DNA from: Cytidiella melzeri
Taxonomy: Eukaryota; Basidiomycota; Agaricomycetes; Polyporales; Irpicaceae
Assembly (NCBI GenBank): GCA_022592445.1
Contig: JABYQR010000028.1
Coordinates: forward strand, 170,757 to 234,756
Length of the DNA: 64,000 bases
Direction: 5' to 3'
A program made the position numbers and the translations under genes. The notes under the pieces are model-generated. The model had not been told where the DNA came from and ran no database searches. It saw only the letters and a list, made by a program, of their open reading frames with translations. Below, piece after piece: positions 16,101 through 28,255 of the stretch. Position 1 is the stretch's first letter, and every line of letters begins with the position of its first letter.

Positions 16101-16942
16101 TGTGAGAACGGCAAAAACACAATGAAACAAACCTCGTGCCAGTCGCACAGGTCAACGGACCCTGGGTTCTCTCGACCTCTCTGACAAACCGCACTGTTGG
16201 TTAGGTCTCGACACCTCGCGTCGACGACTTTCCCCTTCTTCTCTTTCGAGACCTGGATATGAAGCAAGGGTTTTTAATCTTGTTGGCATACTCATGGGAT
16301 TGCCGGTGTCGGTTCAAGTAGAGAGACTTGCCTCTGGATGTATACACAAATTCTTACGACTCGTGAGCCCAAGACCATAAAAACCACGCTCCTTTTCTCT
16401 CTGTTCTTCGGTTTCTGCACATTGGATCCTGTACTCCATGAGACGCTTCAGCTCGGCCAAGGCCTTTTCGATCTCGGGCACCGTCCGGGAGCAATACACG
16501 AGCTTGCGTTTTGTAGGATAGTACTATATATATAAGGGAGGGTCAAAGCCCAAGAACTTTTGATATTGTTTGCTTCTGTAACAGCGTACCTGCTGATATG
16601 ACACAATGAGCGACAGCAGTGAGACCGTCTTGCCTGTCCCTGAAGGCATTTCCAGCACACAGTGGCCCTATGCCAAGAATGAGCGGGTAGTTCGCTTGCT
16701 TAGGCTAACGTTCACTACTCACGGAAGAGTCCAAGGTTCGTTTGAGGTCACACATGTAGGAATATTGCTCTGTTGAGAACGTGAGCGTGTCACTTCTTGC
16801 GCGTGCACCGCTGAGCGAAACTCACCAGGGTATATTCGGTCATAAGGGAAAATTACCTGATAGTTGAACGCGTTCTCAGTCGCGTAGCATGGCGTATAAG
16901 AGATTCGACACTTACAGGCAGGTCATCTATTGTGAACTTCAT
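13194..16942 (-). CDS. rad3: DNA helicase XPD/Rad3, TFIIH subunit
   Basis: 5'-3' superfamily 2 helicase of TFIIH, needed for nucleotide-excision repair and promoter opening. The protein begins [10 protein letters not shown], the classic XPD start. Walker A is in [10 protein letters not shown] near 16640, followed by [20 protein letters not shown] near 16480. The four iron-sulphur cysteines are in [20 protein letters not shown] and KICPYF. The DEAH box (VFDEAHNI) lies at 15763-15774. C-terminal helicase motifs include the [14 protein letters not shown] stretch near 14540, EGIDF near 13900, and the [20 protein letters not shown] block near 13680. The tail is very acidic (Glu/Asp run near 13240-13290). 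Many short introns contain AC, GA and poly-T runs. The gene looks intact. Chl1 and FANCJ paralogues are excluded by the N-terminus. Confidence 0.95.
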
Positions 16943-17096
16943 GGCGAGAACAGAGACTTGGCTGAGTGAGAGCAGAGTCGCCGCACAACTGGAAAGCGAT
17001 GACGCTAGGCTACAGTATAGACGCCCATACATCCCTGGGTACATTAGCGCTTGCTAATATGCTCCTGAAAGTCGTCCTCTGCTGCCTAGAACCCAG
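16943..17096. promoter_or_regulatory. Compact divergent promoter between XPD and the TPR-like gene
   Basis: Only 154 bp separate the two start codons, which read outward. Both promoters must therefore lie here or extend into the genes. No TATA box was identified. Confidence 0.5.
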
Positions 17097-18686
17097 ATGC
17101 TCTCCAGAACTCTCCGACGACCTGCCCCATCCATCTTTCGTCATGCGCGAACAACAATGCGGAAAGAGTCAAGTCACCACAAACCGACGATACCGGTAGG
17201 GAGTCCAGAGTTTCCTCGTCCTCTCCCTGCCATGCAGGAACATTTCGTCGACAAGACCAACGACGCCATCGGCTACTTCAGGCGGTTCATCCAGTGGTCC
17301 ACTTTCGGTCTGCTTGTCGTATCGGTGACGACATGGACCGTGTTTGAAGGTGCGCACAGGTGGGTGGAGACCGTCGAACTCGCGGGTGAGCAGGACGAGG
17401 AAGTGCGCAAGTGGGAATGGGATTTAGAGGCGGAGAGATGGACTGGTGGAGAGAAGGGTGGGACAGATCCAGCGTTGGGTTACATTGGTCGGCATGCACT
17501 CCGAAGCGCGTGGATGGCGCAGCACTGGGGGGCTGGCCCTGGATCTAGCGTTATTGGCTCGAACGCGTTCACGGGTAGAGGGGCCTCAGGTTCAGGCGGA
17601 CTGAACGTGATTGAGATGCGGTTGGAGTACGCGCAGGCGTTCTTGACTACAGCCATGAACTCGGCTGGGGAACGATCTGGTTCTATACGGCCGCAAACGT
17701 CGAGGGAAATACTGGTACGACATGCGGACACCATGGAACGCATGGGAACACAGGATGGACTGCACGAGGCTCGTGCGGAGTACGAGAGAGCGTGGGTTGG
17801 CTCAGGTGGAAGAGGGATTGACGCTGCGCGGATAGCTCTGAAGCTTGGAGATCTCAATAGCAGACTGGGTGACCGAGAGGATGCTCTTGCCTGGTGGTCT
17901 CAAGCAATGCAGCTGGTGCACCCTGGACCGCATCCTGAAATTGCAGCGCCCTTTATACCACCAACACCCCCTAGCGGGCCCTTGGCTCAGCGAACCTTCA
18001 TTTCCCTGCTTGTATCCTTGTCAGCCTTCTATTCCACGTCCGGACAGCTGCGCCAAGCTCAGGCAGCCCAAGAAGCTTCACTAAAGCTCCTTCGTTCCAT
18101 CCGACAACCCGAGACACTTGAAACTACTTCGCCTCCGCAAGCTCTTCACGCCTTGTACATTCTACACAGATCTGCCTTGCTTTCAATACATCACGCGGAG
18201 GTTCTCTACGCGCTAAGAAACACGGCTGTCACCTCAATGGAGTACCTCGCACGGGCTGCCGAGTCCTCTGAGCGGGTTGCGCTTGTGTTGACAGGTTCAC
18301 CCTCGATTCACCCAGACGCGCCGGAATCCAAAATCCCTCACCCTCCTTCCTCCGAGAAGGCCCTCATCCCTGCCTATTCCAAATCAGTTTCAATGAAGAG
18401 ACCCGCGAATAGCCTGCTACGAGACTCCCGTCGGACAGCTGCGGAAGCTTGGAGTCTCATGGGAATCCTTGCTGAAAGCTCTGATGCACCCGGGTCCATG
18501 CAGAAAGCGGTCGATTGCTACGAACGAGCTCTCGGGTGGGCGGGCGTTTCTGCTGACCGTGCGGGTGGCATCGGCAAGGCTGGTGAGGGTACTCTAGAGT
18601 CCGAGTGGAAGGTGTTGTGGAATAACTACGTGCGTGCGAGAGACGCCATACGGCGGCTGGAGCAGGAGAAGAAGAACGCAAAGTAA
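17097..18686 (+). CDS. Mitochondrial-type membrane protein with TPR-like helices
   Basis: This is a single 529-codon exon, unusual for this intron-rich region. The first about 40 residues are rich in Arg, His, Ser and Pro with only one acidic residue, like a mitochondrial presequence. One membrane segment follows (FGLLVVSVTTWTVFEG, about residues 72-87). The rest is helical and Ala/Leu-rich with repeats of TPR-like pattern (for example ALKLGDLNSRLGDREDALAWW and QAVDCYERALGW-type motifs), separated by Pro/Ser loops. The layout of presequence, one membrane span and TPRs resembles yeast Mgr3, an adaptor of the i-AAA protease. That assignment is a guess from architecture, made tempting by YME1 lying 5.5 kb away. 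Confidence 0.7.
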   Translation: MLSRTLRRPAPSIFRHARTTMRKESSHHKPTIPVGSPEFPRPLPAMQEHFVDKTNDAIGYFRRFIQWSTFGLLVVSVTTWTVFEGAHRWVETVELAGEQDEEVRKWEWDLEAERWTGGEKGGTDPALGYIGRHALRSAWMAQHWGAGPGSSVIGSNAFTGRGASGSGGLNVIEMRLEYAQAFLTTAMNSAGERSGSIRPQTSREILVRHADTMERMGTQDGLHEARAEYERAWVGSGGRGIDAARIALKLGDLNSRLGDREDALAWWSQAMQLVHPGPHPEIAAPFIPPTPPSGPLAQRTFISLLVSLSAFYSTSGQLRQAQAAQEASLKLLRSIRQPETLETTSPPQALHALYILHRSALLSIHHAEVLYALRNTAVTSMEYLARAAESSERVALVLTGSPSIHPDAPESKIPHPPSSEKALIPAYSKSVSMKRPANSLLRDSRRTAAEAWSLMGILAESSDAPGSMQKAVDCYERALGWAGVSADRAGGIGKAGEGTLESEWKVLWNNYVRARDAIRRLEQEKKNAK

Positions 18687-19216
18687 ATAGATGGCCTACC
18701 TTTCAAAGGGCGCAAGTTGTATATGCGGTGGTTGTTACATTTTTGAGACCGAAGTGCCACTCTGCTCAAGACACGTGGAAGGAGGCAGTTGATAGGCAAC
18801 TGGTTCATGCAGTCTTGTTCGTCTTCATCTAATGTGGTTTCACTTGCTCAGCGGGTATCCGGCACGGTGATCGTTGGCCGAATATGGTAAGAATGTTTGA
18901 AAGATGGATCGGACATCAGTCTTACCTCTGCTGCTCCGTTAGCTTACCGCCGCCGCCGACAGCTTACCACCGCCGACAGGGTCACACAGTACCCCGTCTC
19001 TGACCGGCTGACTTGGGCAAGACAACACACGGTGATACACAAGGGTCCATGTTTGCGTTGTTTGAGTTCAGACCGATCTCGGAACCCATCTGCGGCTGAC
19101 CTTCACCTGTAGCGCACATGCCCAGCCGCAACGTCCATGTCTCAATTCCAGTGCGACCCTTCTTGCTCTCAATCGCAAGCACTCCCACATCGCTTTAACA
19201 GCAGAAACCCCTGCTC
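18687..19216. other. Intergenic region
   Basis: No gene seen. A short imperfect direct repeat, AGCTTACC(G/A)CCGCCG, occurs at about 18941 and 18961. The rest presumably holds the 3' end of the TPR-like gene and the promoter of the coiled-coil gene. Confidence 0.4.
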
Positions 19217-20449
19217 ATGGCGTCAGCGAATCAGACGCCCCTCAGAGCATCGTTCTCTGAACCCATCTCTCTTTTCACGTCCATTGTCCTTCATCTCGGG
19301 GAAGACCGTGGTCCGTCAGCGCCTTCCAGGACTGCTGCCTACCACGAAGCTCACACCGAGTTCAGCGATCTCAAGAATGCGTTACGATGTCAACTAGGGA
19401 CTCTTGCGACAGTCGCTCAATCTGCCGCCAAAGAAGCTCTCGCATTAACCGAGCGAATCGGCGGCCTGGCATTCGACAGTAACGGCGCCCTCCCATCGAA
19501 CAACCTGAGAACTCCGGAGGCGGCAGCGCACGACGATTACTGTGCTCGTCGGTCGAACAACAGCAGCACGCTCCGTTCGACAGATCCCTGTTACACCGCC
19601 GGGCTCGCGAAACGGACAGAGCAGTTCGCGACGCTGATATTCGACACGGATCGCACCCGGCGGCGAGGACCCACCGGCGAAGGCGTCGAGCACGTCATAA
19701 AGCGCAAGAACCGCCAGCTGTGGGATTTGTTTGACGAGAAGGAAAGTTTCCGGCTCGAGCTTGAGACCGTCAAAGCGAGGGAGAGCGAGGTCGATGGCAG
19801 AGAACGCGAACGCACCAGCGAATCACTCAGGCTTTCCCAAGAGAACTCACGGCTCGTCGACTCCAAGAAGACGCTCGAGGATGAGTTGAGCAAGACGCGT
19901 ATAGAGGCAGACGCGTGGAGGTCTCTGGCCGATAACGTGCAGGAAATGCAAGAGATGGCTATAGCCGCCTTTGAGCGCTGCAACGCACTGGAGAGAGAGA
20001 ACATTGAGCTAAGGGAGGCTATGCACGCGTTCGCAGAAGGATCGACGTCGTTCACTATTCAGCAATTGCAGAAGATAATGACAAGCCTTACGGAAGAGGT
20101 GGCTGCGTTCAAGAAACGGGAGGGCGTCCTGAAGGAGAAAGAGTCTACAATGCGAGACAAGGAGAATAACAGTATCATCAAGGCCATGCGGAAGCAAACC
20201 AGAGAGCTAAAGGTATCTTTCTCCGTACACAGTTCCTCGTCAAGAGCACACACTGATCCTGTTCATGCTTTAGCGGCGATCTTTGCAGAGCAAGAACATA
20301 GAAAACACAGTTCTGACAATGGTCGACGCGGGAACAAACAAGCACACCGGCGCACTGGTGAGTGTATTTGTTTGCGACAGATGTCAACTTGACTGATCTC
20401 TACTTGTTAGCCTCCCATACCGTCCTTCTCCGAGCTGTTCCTGATCTGA
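19217..20449 (+). CDS. Coiled-coil protein of unknown function
   Basis: Three exons (19217-20212, 20274-20357, 20411-20449) give about 372 residues. The N-terminal about 150 residues are mixed polar. From about residue 160 to the end of exon 1 there is a long charged helix rich in Glu, Lys, Arg and Leu, with heptad-like spacing (for example KKTLEDELSKTRIEADAWRS and QQLQKIMTSLTEEVAAFKK), a clear coiled coil. The short last exons add a tail ending FSELFLI. No enzymatic motif, signal peptide or membrane span is visible. Such proteins often act in septa, cytoskeleton or organelle tethering, but nothing here decides. Confidence 0.75.
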
Positions 20450-20652
20450 TACCCTGTACTCTGTTCTTCTATTGCAATGCATTGACTAATGTGTGTCGAA
20501 TCTAAACTGTTCTGTGGTATTACAGATTGAACCGTAACGGTGAGTCTAGCCAGTAAGATAGATGAACGAATGTACAATGAGTGAATATTGAGTATGCTAA
20601 TAATAACGAGAGCGATGCGAGAAGGATGTAGTCAAGTCCACGAACACCTTCA

Positions 20653-23600
20653 TTATATGCTCTTGCAGACAGAGCAATTAATGGTGATCATGTCTCGGAA
20701 GAGAGCAGCTATGGAAAGATCAGCGATTCGGAAGAGGAAGCAAGTTGACAAGAGCACGTACGAAGAACGACAAGCGCCGCCAATATGGCGATCACGAAGA
20801 TGTACATAACCGTGTACTTCACCACCTAAAATTGTGTAAACGAAGCTGCGACGTCCAAAGACAACATTGATAACATACAATCCATCGCCTCTGGCGCTTC
20901 TGCTTTGTGGAGAACAATGGCGCCCGAATCTGCCTTGAAGGTCGTAACCAGTCTAGAAGAGACTCAGTCACAGGAAACTAGATACGTGCGGAAGGTCAGG
21001 CTTACAAAGCATTGTTGAGTGCAGTCTGTCAATGAAGGGCAGGAAGATCGGCGGCGTCATGAGAATCAACAGAATGTGCCCCAGCAGGAAATCAGAGCTC
21101 CAGAGCGACATCTCTATAATCTTCACGACGTATTCACGAGCCGGCTGCGAGAAGGCCGACGAACCGAGCTTCCGTCCATACCAAACACCAGACCACCATG
21201 CAATGTTAGTCTCGTCCGTCTTGAACTCACGTGACAAGAACACGGCGATCAGGATCTTTTGGATGGCCCGCTGCACAGCGATAATGCAGATGACGCCAAG
21301 AACGGCATGCGAAGCATCCCAGAGTTCAAGGAACCACTGAGAAACCGGTTAGGTACCATCGAAGCTTGAAAGTCAGACGTTACTCACGAAGAACTCAAAG
21401 AATGCCACCAGACCGACGAGACAAAGCACATGCGCAAGGGTAGCCATAACAGCAGCAAACTTCTTCCACTTCACCATAGGGCCAATGAACAAAGACACGA
21501 AGAACAGTGCCAGTAATATGGTAGCATTCCACACCGCCGGACCAACCGCGATGATACCAATACGGATGAGAGGGCTCGGGTACGCTTTCCCTGTGGTGGG
21601 GTCGGGGAATGACTTGACGAACATATACGCAACGACGAAAATGATGGACTGGACAATCGGCATGAAGATCTCGGAAAAGATGACTGCCCGCCATGGTGCA
21701 CGCGGAACATCTCCAGAGAGCTTCTCAGAGGGATGGCCGAGCTTTTTCTTCTTGTATCCTGTGATCATTGTCCTAGAAAGACGACAATATCCATACCAAC
21801 TGCTCTTGTGCGATCTTGCATTGCCTCTCGACATCCACCGGAGGAACTCGCGATAGTCGATGATAAAGTCGGAGAAATTGAACTGGTGAGGATTAAAGAG
21901 GAAAGGAGCTACGCAGAGAGAGAGCACTGAGAACCAGAAATAGATGAGGAAGGGCGTCCAGATAGCCATTGTAGCATAAAGGAGCATAAGGACGAGTCGC
22001 ATGCCCATGTAGATGCTGGGACCGGCGAATCGAGAGTAGAGGATGGTGAAAGACATGCGGGTGGTGGCAAATCCACGACCAGTAGCGATATATCTAGCTC
22101 CACCGAACGTCAGGTTGCTCTGAATGGACTGCGAGTAGATCTGCGTGGAGAAAACTTCGAAGATTGGCGACAGCGACAAGAAATGTTTTCCTAAGCGTAT
22201 GAGTGCTTTGCCAGTCCCACGCTCGAGTAGTTCTGGAAGCGTATGTTAGCATTTGACAACCGATCTCATGTTTCAAACGTACCTTGTAAAAACAGAGGCA
22301 GGAACGCAATGAAGAACACCAGGAAAATAGACGTAATGCACCTGTGTATCCAATCGAATACCGGGACAAGGTTGTAGCATCCAGGTTGACCGCTGATCAC
22401 GTCGCCGTTCGAATCCACCTTGCAAATAGCCAGTTGCTTGTTGAGAGTTCCGAGGTATAGCACTACGCGACTCGGAACATCAGAAAGGCACGTTGATGCT
22501 GAGTGTTGCAAAGGGACTTACGTGTCAGCATGAAAACTTGGATAGAATAAATGACCAGGATATTGTTGATGTGGAAGCCTGGATGACCGTAATAGAATGA
22601 AAGGAATCGGTCCATCGGGAGCTGAGTGCCGAGGTAGTAGTACTCTCTGCTGAGCATCTGCTCTCCCATGCCAGTGCCAAGCTTCGTCTGAAAGTTCAGG
22701 ATTGTTCCAAATCCGAGGTCACGACCTTTACCACACTGATAGTATTCCGAGTGCTTAATACGGCCTCCCCGGCTCATCGCAGTCATACCGGCAAAGATAT
22801 CCTCGTTCAGGTGCAAGCCTTTCTGAGCCTTGGAGACACCACCGCGGGTAGTCATGAAAGTGGCGTTCAGGAAATCAGGATGTCCATAATGCAGTTTTCC
22901 GCCGATCCAAGCCAAGCAACGCGGGGTCATCGTACCGAATGTCTGTTCCTTACCCGCAGCGATGTCTCCCAGTACGCCAATGTTCTCCGAGAAAATGTAC
23001 TCGCGAGTACCGACGATAGCGATCGGAGCCTTCGAGAATTCCTTGTGTCCCCACTGAGCATACGGACTCTGGCCGGACAACGAGTACTCCTCGAACTCCC
23101 CAAGAATATTGCGAATCTTCAAGCATTCCTCAAGATAGTTATCCTGATTAGCATCAATCAGCTGGAGATACTCTCCTCGGTAGAAGATGATCGCGTGATT
23201 CTGGTTGTCGGATTTGCCGTCTCCAAGAATGGGATTGCCAGGGAGTTCCACACGGAACTTGGGCTTACGCTTGCCCTTCGCGTCCAGCTCAGAGTGACCA
23301 TCAATCAAGACCGAAAACAACCGTGCTTCGCCATTGTTCGTAGGCTCTTCTTCGAGGTATGCGATTTGCAGATCGGGGTATGCACGCAAGAGGAACTCGG
23401 CGTTCTCCTGTTCCTCTTTGTTGAACTTGGCATAGCGCTGCATCGACACGGTAAACTTGAATTTGCGACGGGCCATCCGCTCAAGCTCGCGCTCGAGTCT
23501 GTCGGTATTGCCAACGAATCTCTGGACGATCTGAGGGTTCTCGACACGGTAGAGTAGCTTGATCGCCTTCGAGTAGTTCATCATCCCGGAAACCGTGCGG

Positions 23601-26600
23601 TACAGCGTCTGGAAGCGAAGCGAGGCCCAGATACGGGTTCGAAGAGTGTACTCAGGAGCCGACGTCTTGAATCCAATACAATAGAACGGGAGGTCGTCCG
23701 CGCGCTTCGCCTTCTCGCTGGAGTTCGTGCTTGTAGGATCAAAGTGGCTCGACTCCTCAGCAAGAATCTTCGTATCCTTCACAAAGTTGTCCCATTCGAC
23801 AGGGTGCAGCTGCTTGAGATACTCGAGCAGCGTCACTCGAGTGTTCTGATCCTGTTCTCGTATAATCTCACGAAGACTGAGTAAAATCTTCTCGGAGTAA
23901 TGCGGGACGAGAACTGTGAACGTCGGCATAGCGTCCACTGGGAGCGCCTCGGGGATAGCAGTGGTGAGAGACGATGCAAAGAATGAAATCCGTCGCTCAG
24001 CTTCCCCACCCTTGGGAAAGAAATCTCCGCTATTCCCAGTGTTGTTCGTGAAGAATGGAGGAGCACGGAGCGAACGGTTGCCAGCTTGCTCCGTTTGGTG
24101 ATACAGGAGCCGTTGGACGTGGTCAATGGAGAGTAGATGTTCGCGATACATGGATATGATGATGGCGTTCCATATTTGTGAGACGAGAACCTACGTCGCG
24201 CCGTCAAATGAGCTTGACGAATATGATAGGATGATGAGTACATACCTTTGGCTTGTATTTGACCTCCATCTCTCCTGTGGCCAACAGCTTAGCGTAGATC
24301 CGCTTAGGCAGACGGGTATAGACTTCTTGCCAAGGAGTCCAGATTGACAATCCGAGAGCGAAAGACCGTCCGATACTGAACACGACGACCCAGATGATGT
24401 ACCAGAGGTACGTATCCAGGAAGAACAAGACCAACTCCATGATGAACATGATTGCCAATGCAAATGGAACCTGGTTACTGCATAGGGCCGTGCCGAAGAA
24501 TCTGTCGGTACAGTTCTGCACTTTGGTGTGAGCCATGACAGCGACAGGGCTACTGAATGACGATGCCAGAAAAAAGAACGACTCGACGAATTTACACCCG
24601 AAGACGAGGAGCCACAAGAGCACGGAGGCGGATCGAGCGGAACGTGTGAGTTCAGGATATGATGCCGTGAACGACTGCGAGGCCAGATATTTCCTTGACT
24701 TGCCGGCAACGCGATCGCCAAACATACGCCCGGAGGGTATAAGCCCGAACGCCAATGTGGCAACGATTGAGATGAAGAACTGCACGATACCGACTATTAG
24801 AGGTATATTCGAAGAGGTGCCTGGCTGGCCTTTGGCGATGACAATGTAGACAGTGGGACCACCGGTGAGTGCAAGGACAATTAGCAGGAAGACAAGTCGC
24901 GTGGTAAGGTGAGAGGCATTATTCCAGGTGGTAGGAATGAACTGAAATTCGGCAAGAGTGGCTGCAATCATGATGAGTGTCGCAACAGCGCCGCCAAGCG
25001 CCATCACGCTCCATGTCATTGGCGCAGAGGGGACGGACTCGGTCGCGGAAGTGTAGACTTTGGGCGAGTGATAAGCCGTGTAGAACCAGAGCACAGAGAC
25101 GTGCAGCACCCAGATGCGATTGAAATTGATAAGGAGATGTGCGACGGAACGTTTCTCGTAAAAGGTCTTGAAGAAAACCTTGTCCCATTGTACCCTGCTA
25201 AGCTTCATCCATCGTTGAGGTGGAGCAACGTCAATGAGACGGCTCTAGAAGGGAATCAGCGAACGTCCAGCATCGGTATTCGTGCACTCACGTTGTCGTT
25301 TAGCACAATCTTAGCAATACCCTCAGGATACCAGAACAGCTGGTTGATGTCGTCGTATCCTATTACCTTGTCGTGCTCTCTCTCCTTCCGCACGAATTTC
25401 CCTTCGATCACTTCATAGCCCTGGTCACGCATGAACCTGTACAGTGGCTTGATGATGGTTTCCAGGTAGAGACCTTCCGGGACAGGATCGATCCTATTCT
25501 GGCATTCGGGGCTGCGATAGTAGTCGTCGGCACATTTGAAGATAAAGCACAGACATTCAGGCGTAAACCTGACATTCCCTGCCTCTCCCCAGCACAGCAA
25601 CCACAAAGCGATCTGCCGGAGACGATCGTACTGGCTCATGTTGTGCATAGCGTTACGCCACCTGTTCAGAGCGCTATCGAGCGACTTGGTCTTGCCCCCA
25701 CCGCCTTTCACACTCTTCAGGCGTTGTAGGCCAGGATTATTGGCATGGCCGACGGCGTCGTCGAGGTTCAACTGTGCGGCAAAGTACCACTTCCTGTAGT
25801 TTGCGTGTTGGCCACCGATGTAGTTCGCATGCACAGTGAGAAGTGCTTGGTTGGGGGTCATGCGGGAAGCTCGCGAATCAAGAAGGTGCATCAAGAAGTC
25901 ATACTGCAGCCGGCAATGAAGTTTAAAGATTGTCAAAAGACGCGATTGTAGACATACCTGATTACGCATGGAATCCTTCTGAAATCCAAATTTCTGTTGG
26001 AGATCCAGAAATATGTCCTCGATTTCCTCCGCTGAGATGGGAACCTGTCGTTCCGCTGTCCAGGCCGGGTACGGTTCTTTGGAGCCAGGGATATCGGCGA
26101 ACGGGCCATGGTACCCTGCGGAACTTGTGCTCATATGCGAATCAACAGACTGGGCATAGCCGTAGTCGTTTACATCTTCTGCGCTAGTTCCAGCAGCTAT
26201 AGACGGGAAAAGGTGAGCAAGGAGAACATCGAATGGTCGTCAAGCAAGTCTGCATCACAATATGACAGTCCCGTGAGTTCTGCAATCAGGCGGGCTGTAC
26301 CATTCGCGTTTCGAAAGTCTTGTGAGAGACAGATCGTCGCCGTCGTACGTCGAGCTCAGCGCTGGGAAAACCAAGCGAGGAAGCCGCTGACGAACGCCCC
26401 AAGCTGGTTGGTCCCCGTGGCTTTTTAAAATGCACCGTTCCACCCGAGCATACACACTTCATCGCGACAGACGAGCAAGGAATGCGAGTAGCTCCATATC
26501 AAAAATGACGTGGTGGTCCGAGCATTGTAGAACGCGACAATTGACTGCATGACTTACATTGAGAGCTGTACCGTCCGGGCTCGCCGTAATAGCCTCCCTG

Positions 26601-26768
26601 TGGATCAGTGAGAGGAACACTGCTGCCATTGCGGTTGTGTATATCGCTTCCTAGCGAGTCGGCAGAATACTGGCGTGAAGGCTGCCCATAAGGCGATGAG
26701 AGACCTTCTGAGCATGGATTTCGAGCGGGGGAAAGCTGAGGTTGCCCATACATCGGGCGACCGGCCAT
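20653..26768 (-). CDS. fks1: 1,3-beta-glucan synthase catalytic subunit (GT48, FKS family)
   Basis: Polytopic plasma-membrane glycosyltransferase that makes 1,3-beta-glucan for the cell wall from UDP-glucose (EC 2.4.1.34); it is the echinocandin target family. The Tyr/Gly/Gln-rich N-terminus is followed by the conserved FKS block around [19 protein letters not shown] near 25590. A first group of membrane helices lies at about 24300-25200. The large cytosolic catalytic region (about 22500-24150) contains [33 protein letters not shown] and [17 protein letters not shown] second helix group runs to the end, including [15 protein letters not shown] near 21140 and RQKRRWIV-like basic residues near 20890. 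It ends [11 protein letters not shown] at the TAA complementary to 20653-20655. The first intron (about 26197-26557, 361 nt) is much longer than the rest. The gene appears intact. Rho1 is the usual regulatory partner. Confidence 0.97.
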
Positions 26769-27403
26769 GGTGGTGGTTTGCGAGAGTGAAGGAGTTGGTA
26801 AGTACGGGTGGAGTTGACGATATGAAGTGTCAGTTTTTGGGTGCGAGTGTTACTGGTGGAGTTGAATGCAATGCAGGCAGCAGAGTTAACGAGCGAAAGT
26901 GACCAGCAACAGCTAGTGTTGGGTCTTGACGGTACCGGACTGTGCCACGAAACGCGAAAGGGAGGAACAGAGGCAGAAACCTAGAGGGATGGTGAGGTCG
27001 ACGAAAGAGTAGAGGGCGCTGTCGCTCAGTGGGATGCTACCCGTGGGAATTTCGTCTCTAAGCGGCCGATTGATGTTTTCCACCCCAAGGACGATGTCCA
27101 CGCCCCTTCTGCAATAGCCTCAATGTACTCACAGGCTAATGTACAAACACTGGTTGCAAGGCAAGTTCAAAACTTGCTCGTCGATTCTTCTCAAATTTCG
27201 TATTCGCAGTCAATGTCTCCTCCCTTCTTTCGGCGCGTCACATACATATGTTGTGGACGCCGCCTTCCACCTTTTTGGCCCGTCACACACCGAAAATTAA
27301 CTGGCACAGCATGCTTGGTAAGTGGATCACATATTGCCGGCATATTCGACGAGGATTACGAGTCTGCGACACAATTACCACTAACATAGAATGACGCCTT
27401 CCT
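26769..27403. other. Upstream region of glucan synthase
   Basis: This holds the FKS promoter and the 3' end of the next minus-strand gene. No coding sequence or repeat is recognised. Confidence 0.5.
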
Positions 27404-28135
27404 TCAAACCATGTGCATGTCAATTTCGACGGCGACGTGGTCTTCAGGACAATCCGCCATTTCCTCTGGATCCATGAAAGGTAGCGTGAATCGCGCAGTC
27501 CAGCACCTTACATACTCCCAGTCCTCCAGTATCCTCCCTCGTCCAGGCGAGGGCAATCCAGCGGCGTAGAACCATTTTCCTTTGCGGAAGAACACCACGT
27601 CGTCACCAACGGATATCAAAGTCTTCGACTCTAAATGTAAGAGTGTAGGGCTCGACGTCGATGGGGCCAATTTGCATAGCACGAGCATGCAGTCATAGGT
27701 GAGAGGATTCGTCGACCCTGTGCTTCTCAAGTACATTCGAGGGCCCGCGCTGTTGTCGGTCGCGGCTTGCGCCCATGGGTCGAGTTCAATTTCCTTGCGC
27801 GAGGTTACATGAACGCACAAGTACCCAGCAGGATTCTGAGGCTCACCTTTGTGTTCTTTTCAATAAAGCTCCTCAACGTCAAGCCAGCCTTCCAAGGACC
27901 GAGACGTTCCTTGGCTTGCTCCCAGTGCCGCTGAAAGATTGGTCTCGCATCTGGCGTCATGAACCGTCTTACAGCCGCTTCGATAATTGGGTTAGGAGAC
28001 AAGGCTGCTGCCTTGAATAAAGATGGTTTTGCAGGTCTTCCGTGGCCTTGGTAATACAAGGCAGGTTGTTTGGCTGTTGATTGGTGTAGTTAGCGAGAGT
28101 CGTGCGAATATCGTAGACTACTTACGGCGCGACAT
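27404..28135 (-). CDS. Conserved-looking protein of unknown function
   Basis: The proposed start is the ATG complementary to 28133-28135, giving MSRP, then a 57-nt intron with ideal signals (GTAAGT donor, CTAAC branch site, CAG acceptor) and a long exon reading QPALYYQGHGRPAKPSLFK. A second intron near 27795-27848 is needed to join the C-terminal exon (EIELDPWAQAATDNSAGP...); its proposed acceptor is AAG, so that junction is uncertain. The protein would be about 220 residues, without signal peptide or membrane span. The C-terminal half has beta-rich stretches (SVGDDVVFFRKGKWFYAAGL). I recognise no domain. The start is 120 bp from that of the divergent leucine-rich gene. Confidence 0.6.
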
Positions 28136-28255
28136 TGTTGTTAGCAGGTTGTCTTGGGTTTGCGCTATGGTAGTCCTGGTATATATACCATTTTGGTTGA
28201 AACAAAGGAAAGGTAGCAGCAGCTGCGGCCACGATCACATGGGCGCGTTCTTGTT

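Noticed and set aside
13194..16942. Chl1/FANCJ-type helicase as identity of the Rad3-like gene
   Set aside because: The [10 protein letters not shown] start and the spacing of the four FeS cysteines match XPD itself.
22751..23557. 268-codon plus-strand open frame
   Set aside because: It is exactly antisense to the conserved catalytic region of glucan synthase, so the frame is a codon-bias shadow.
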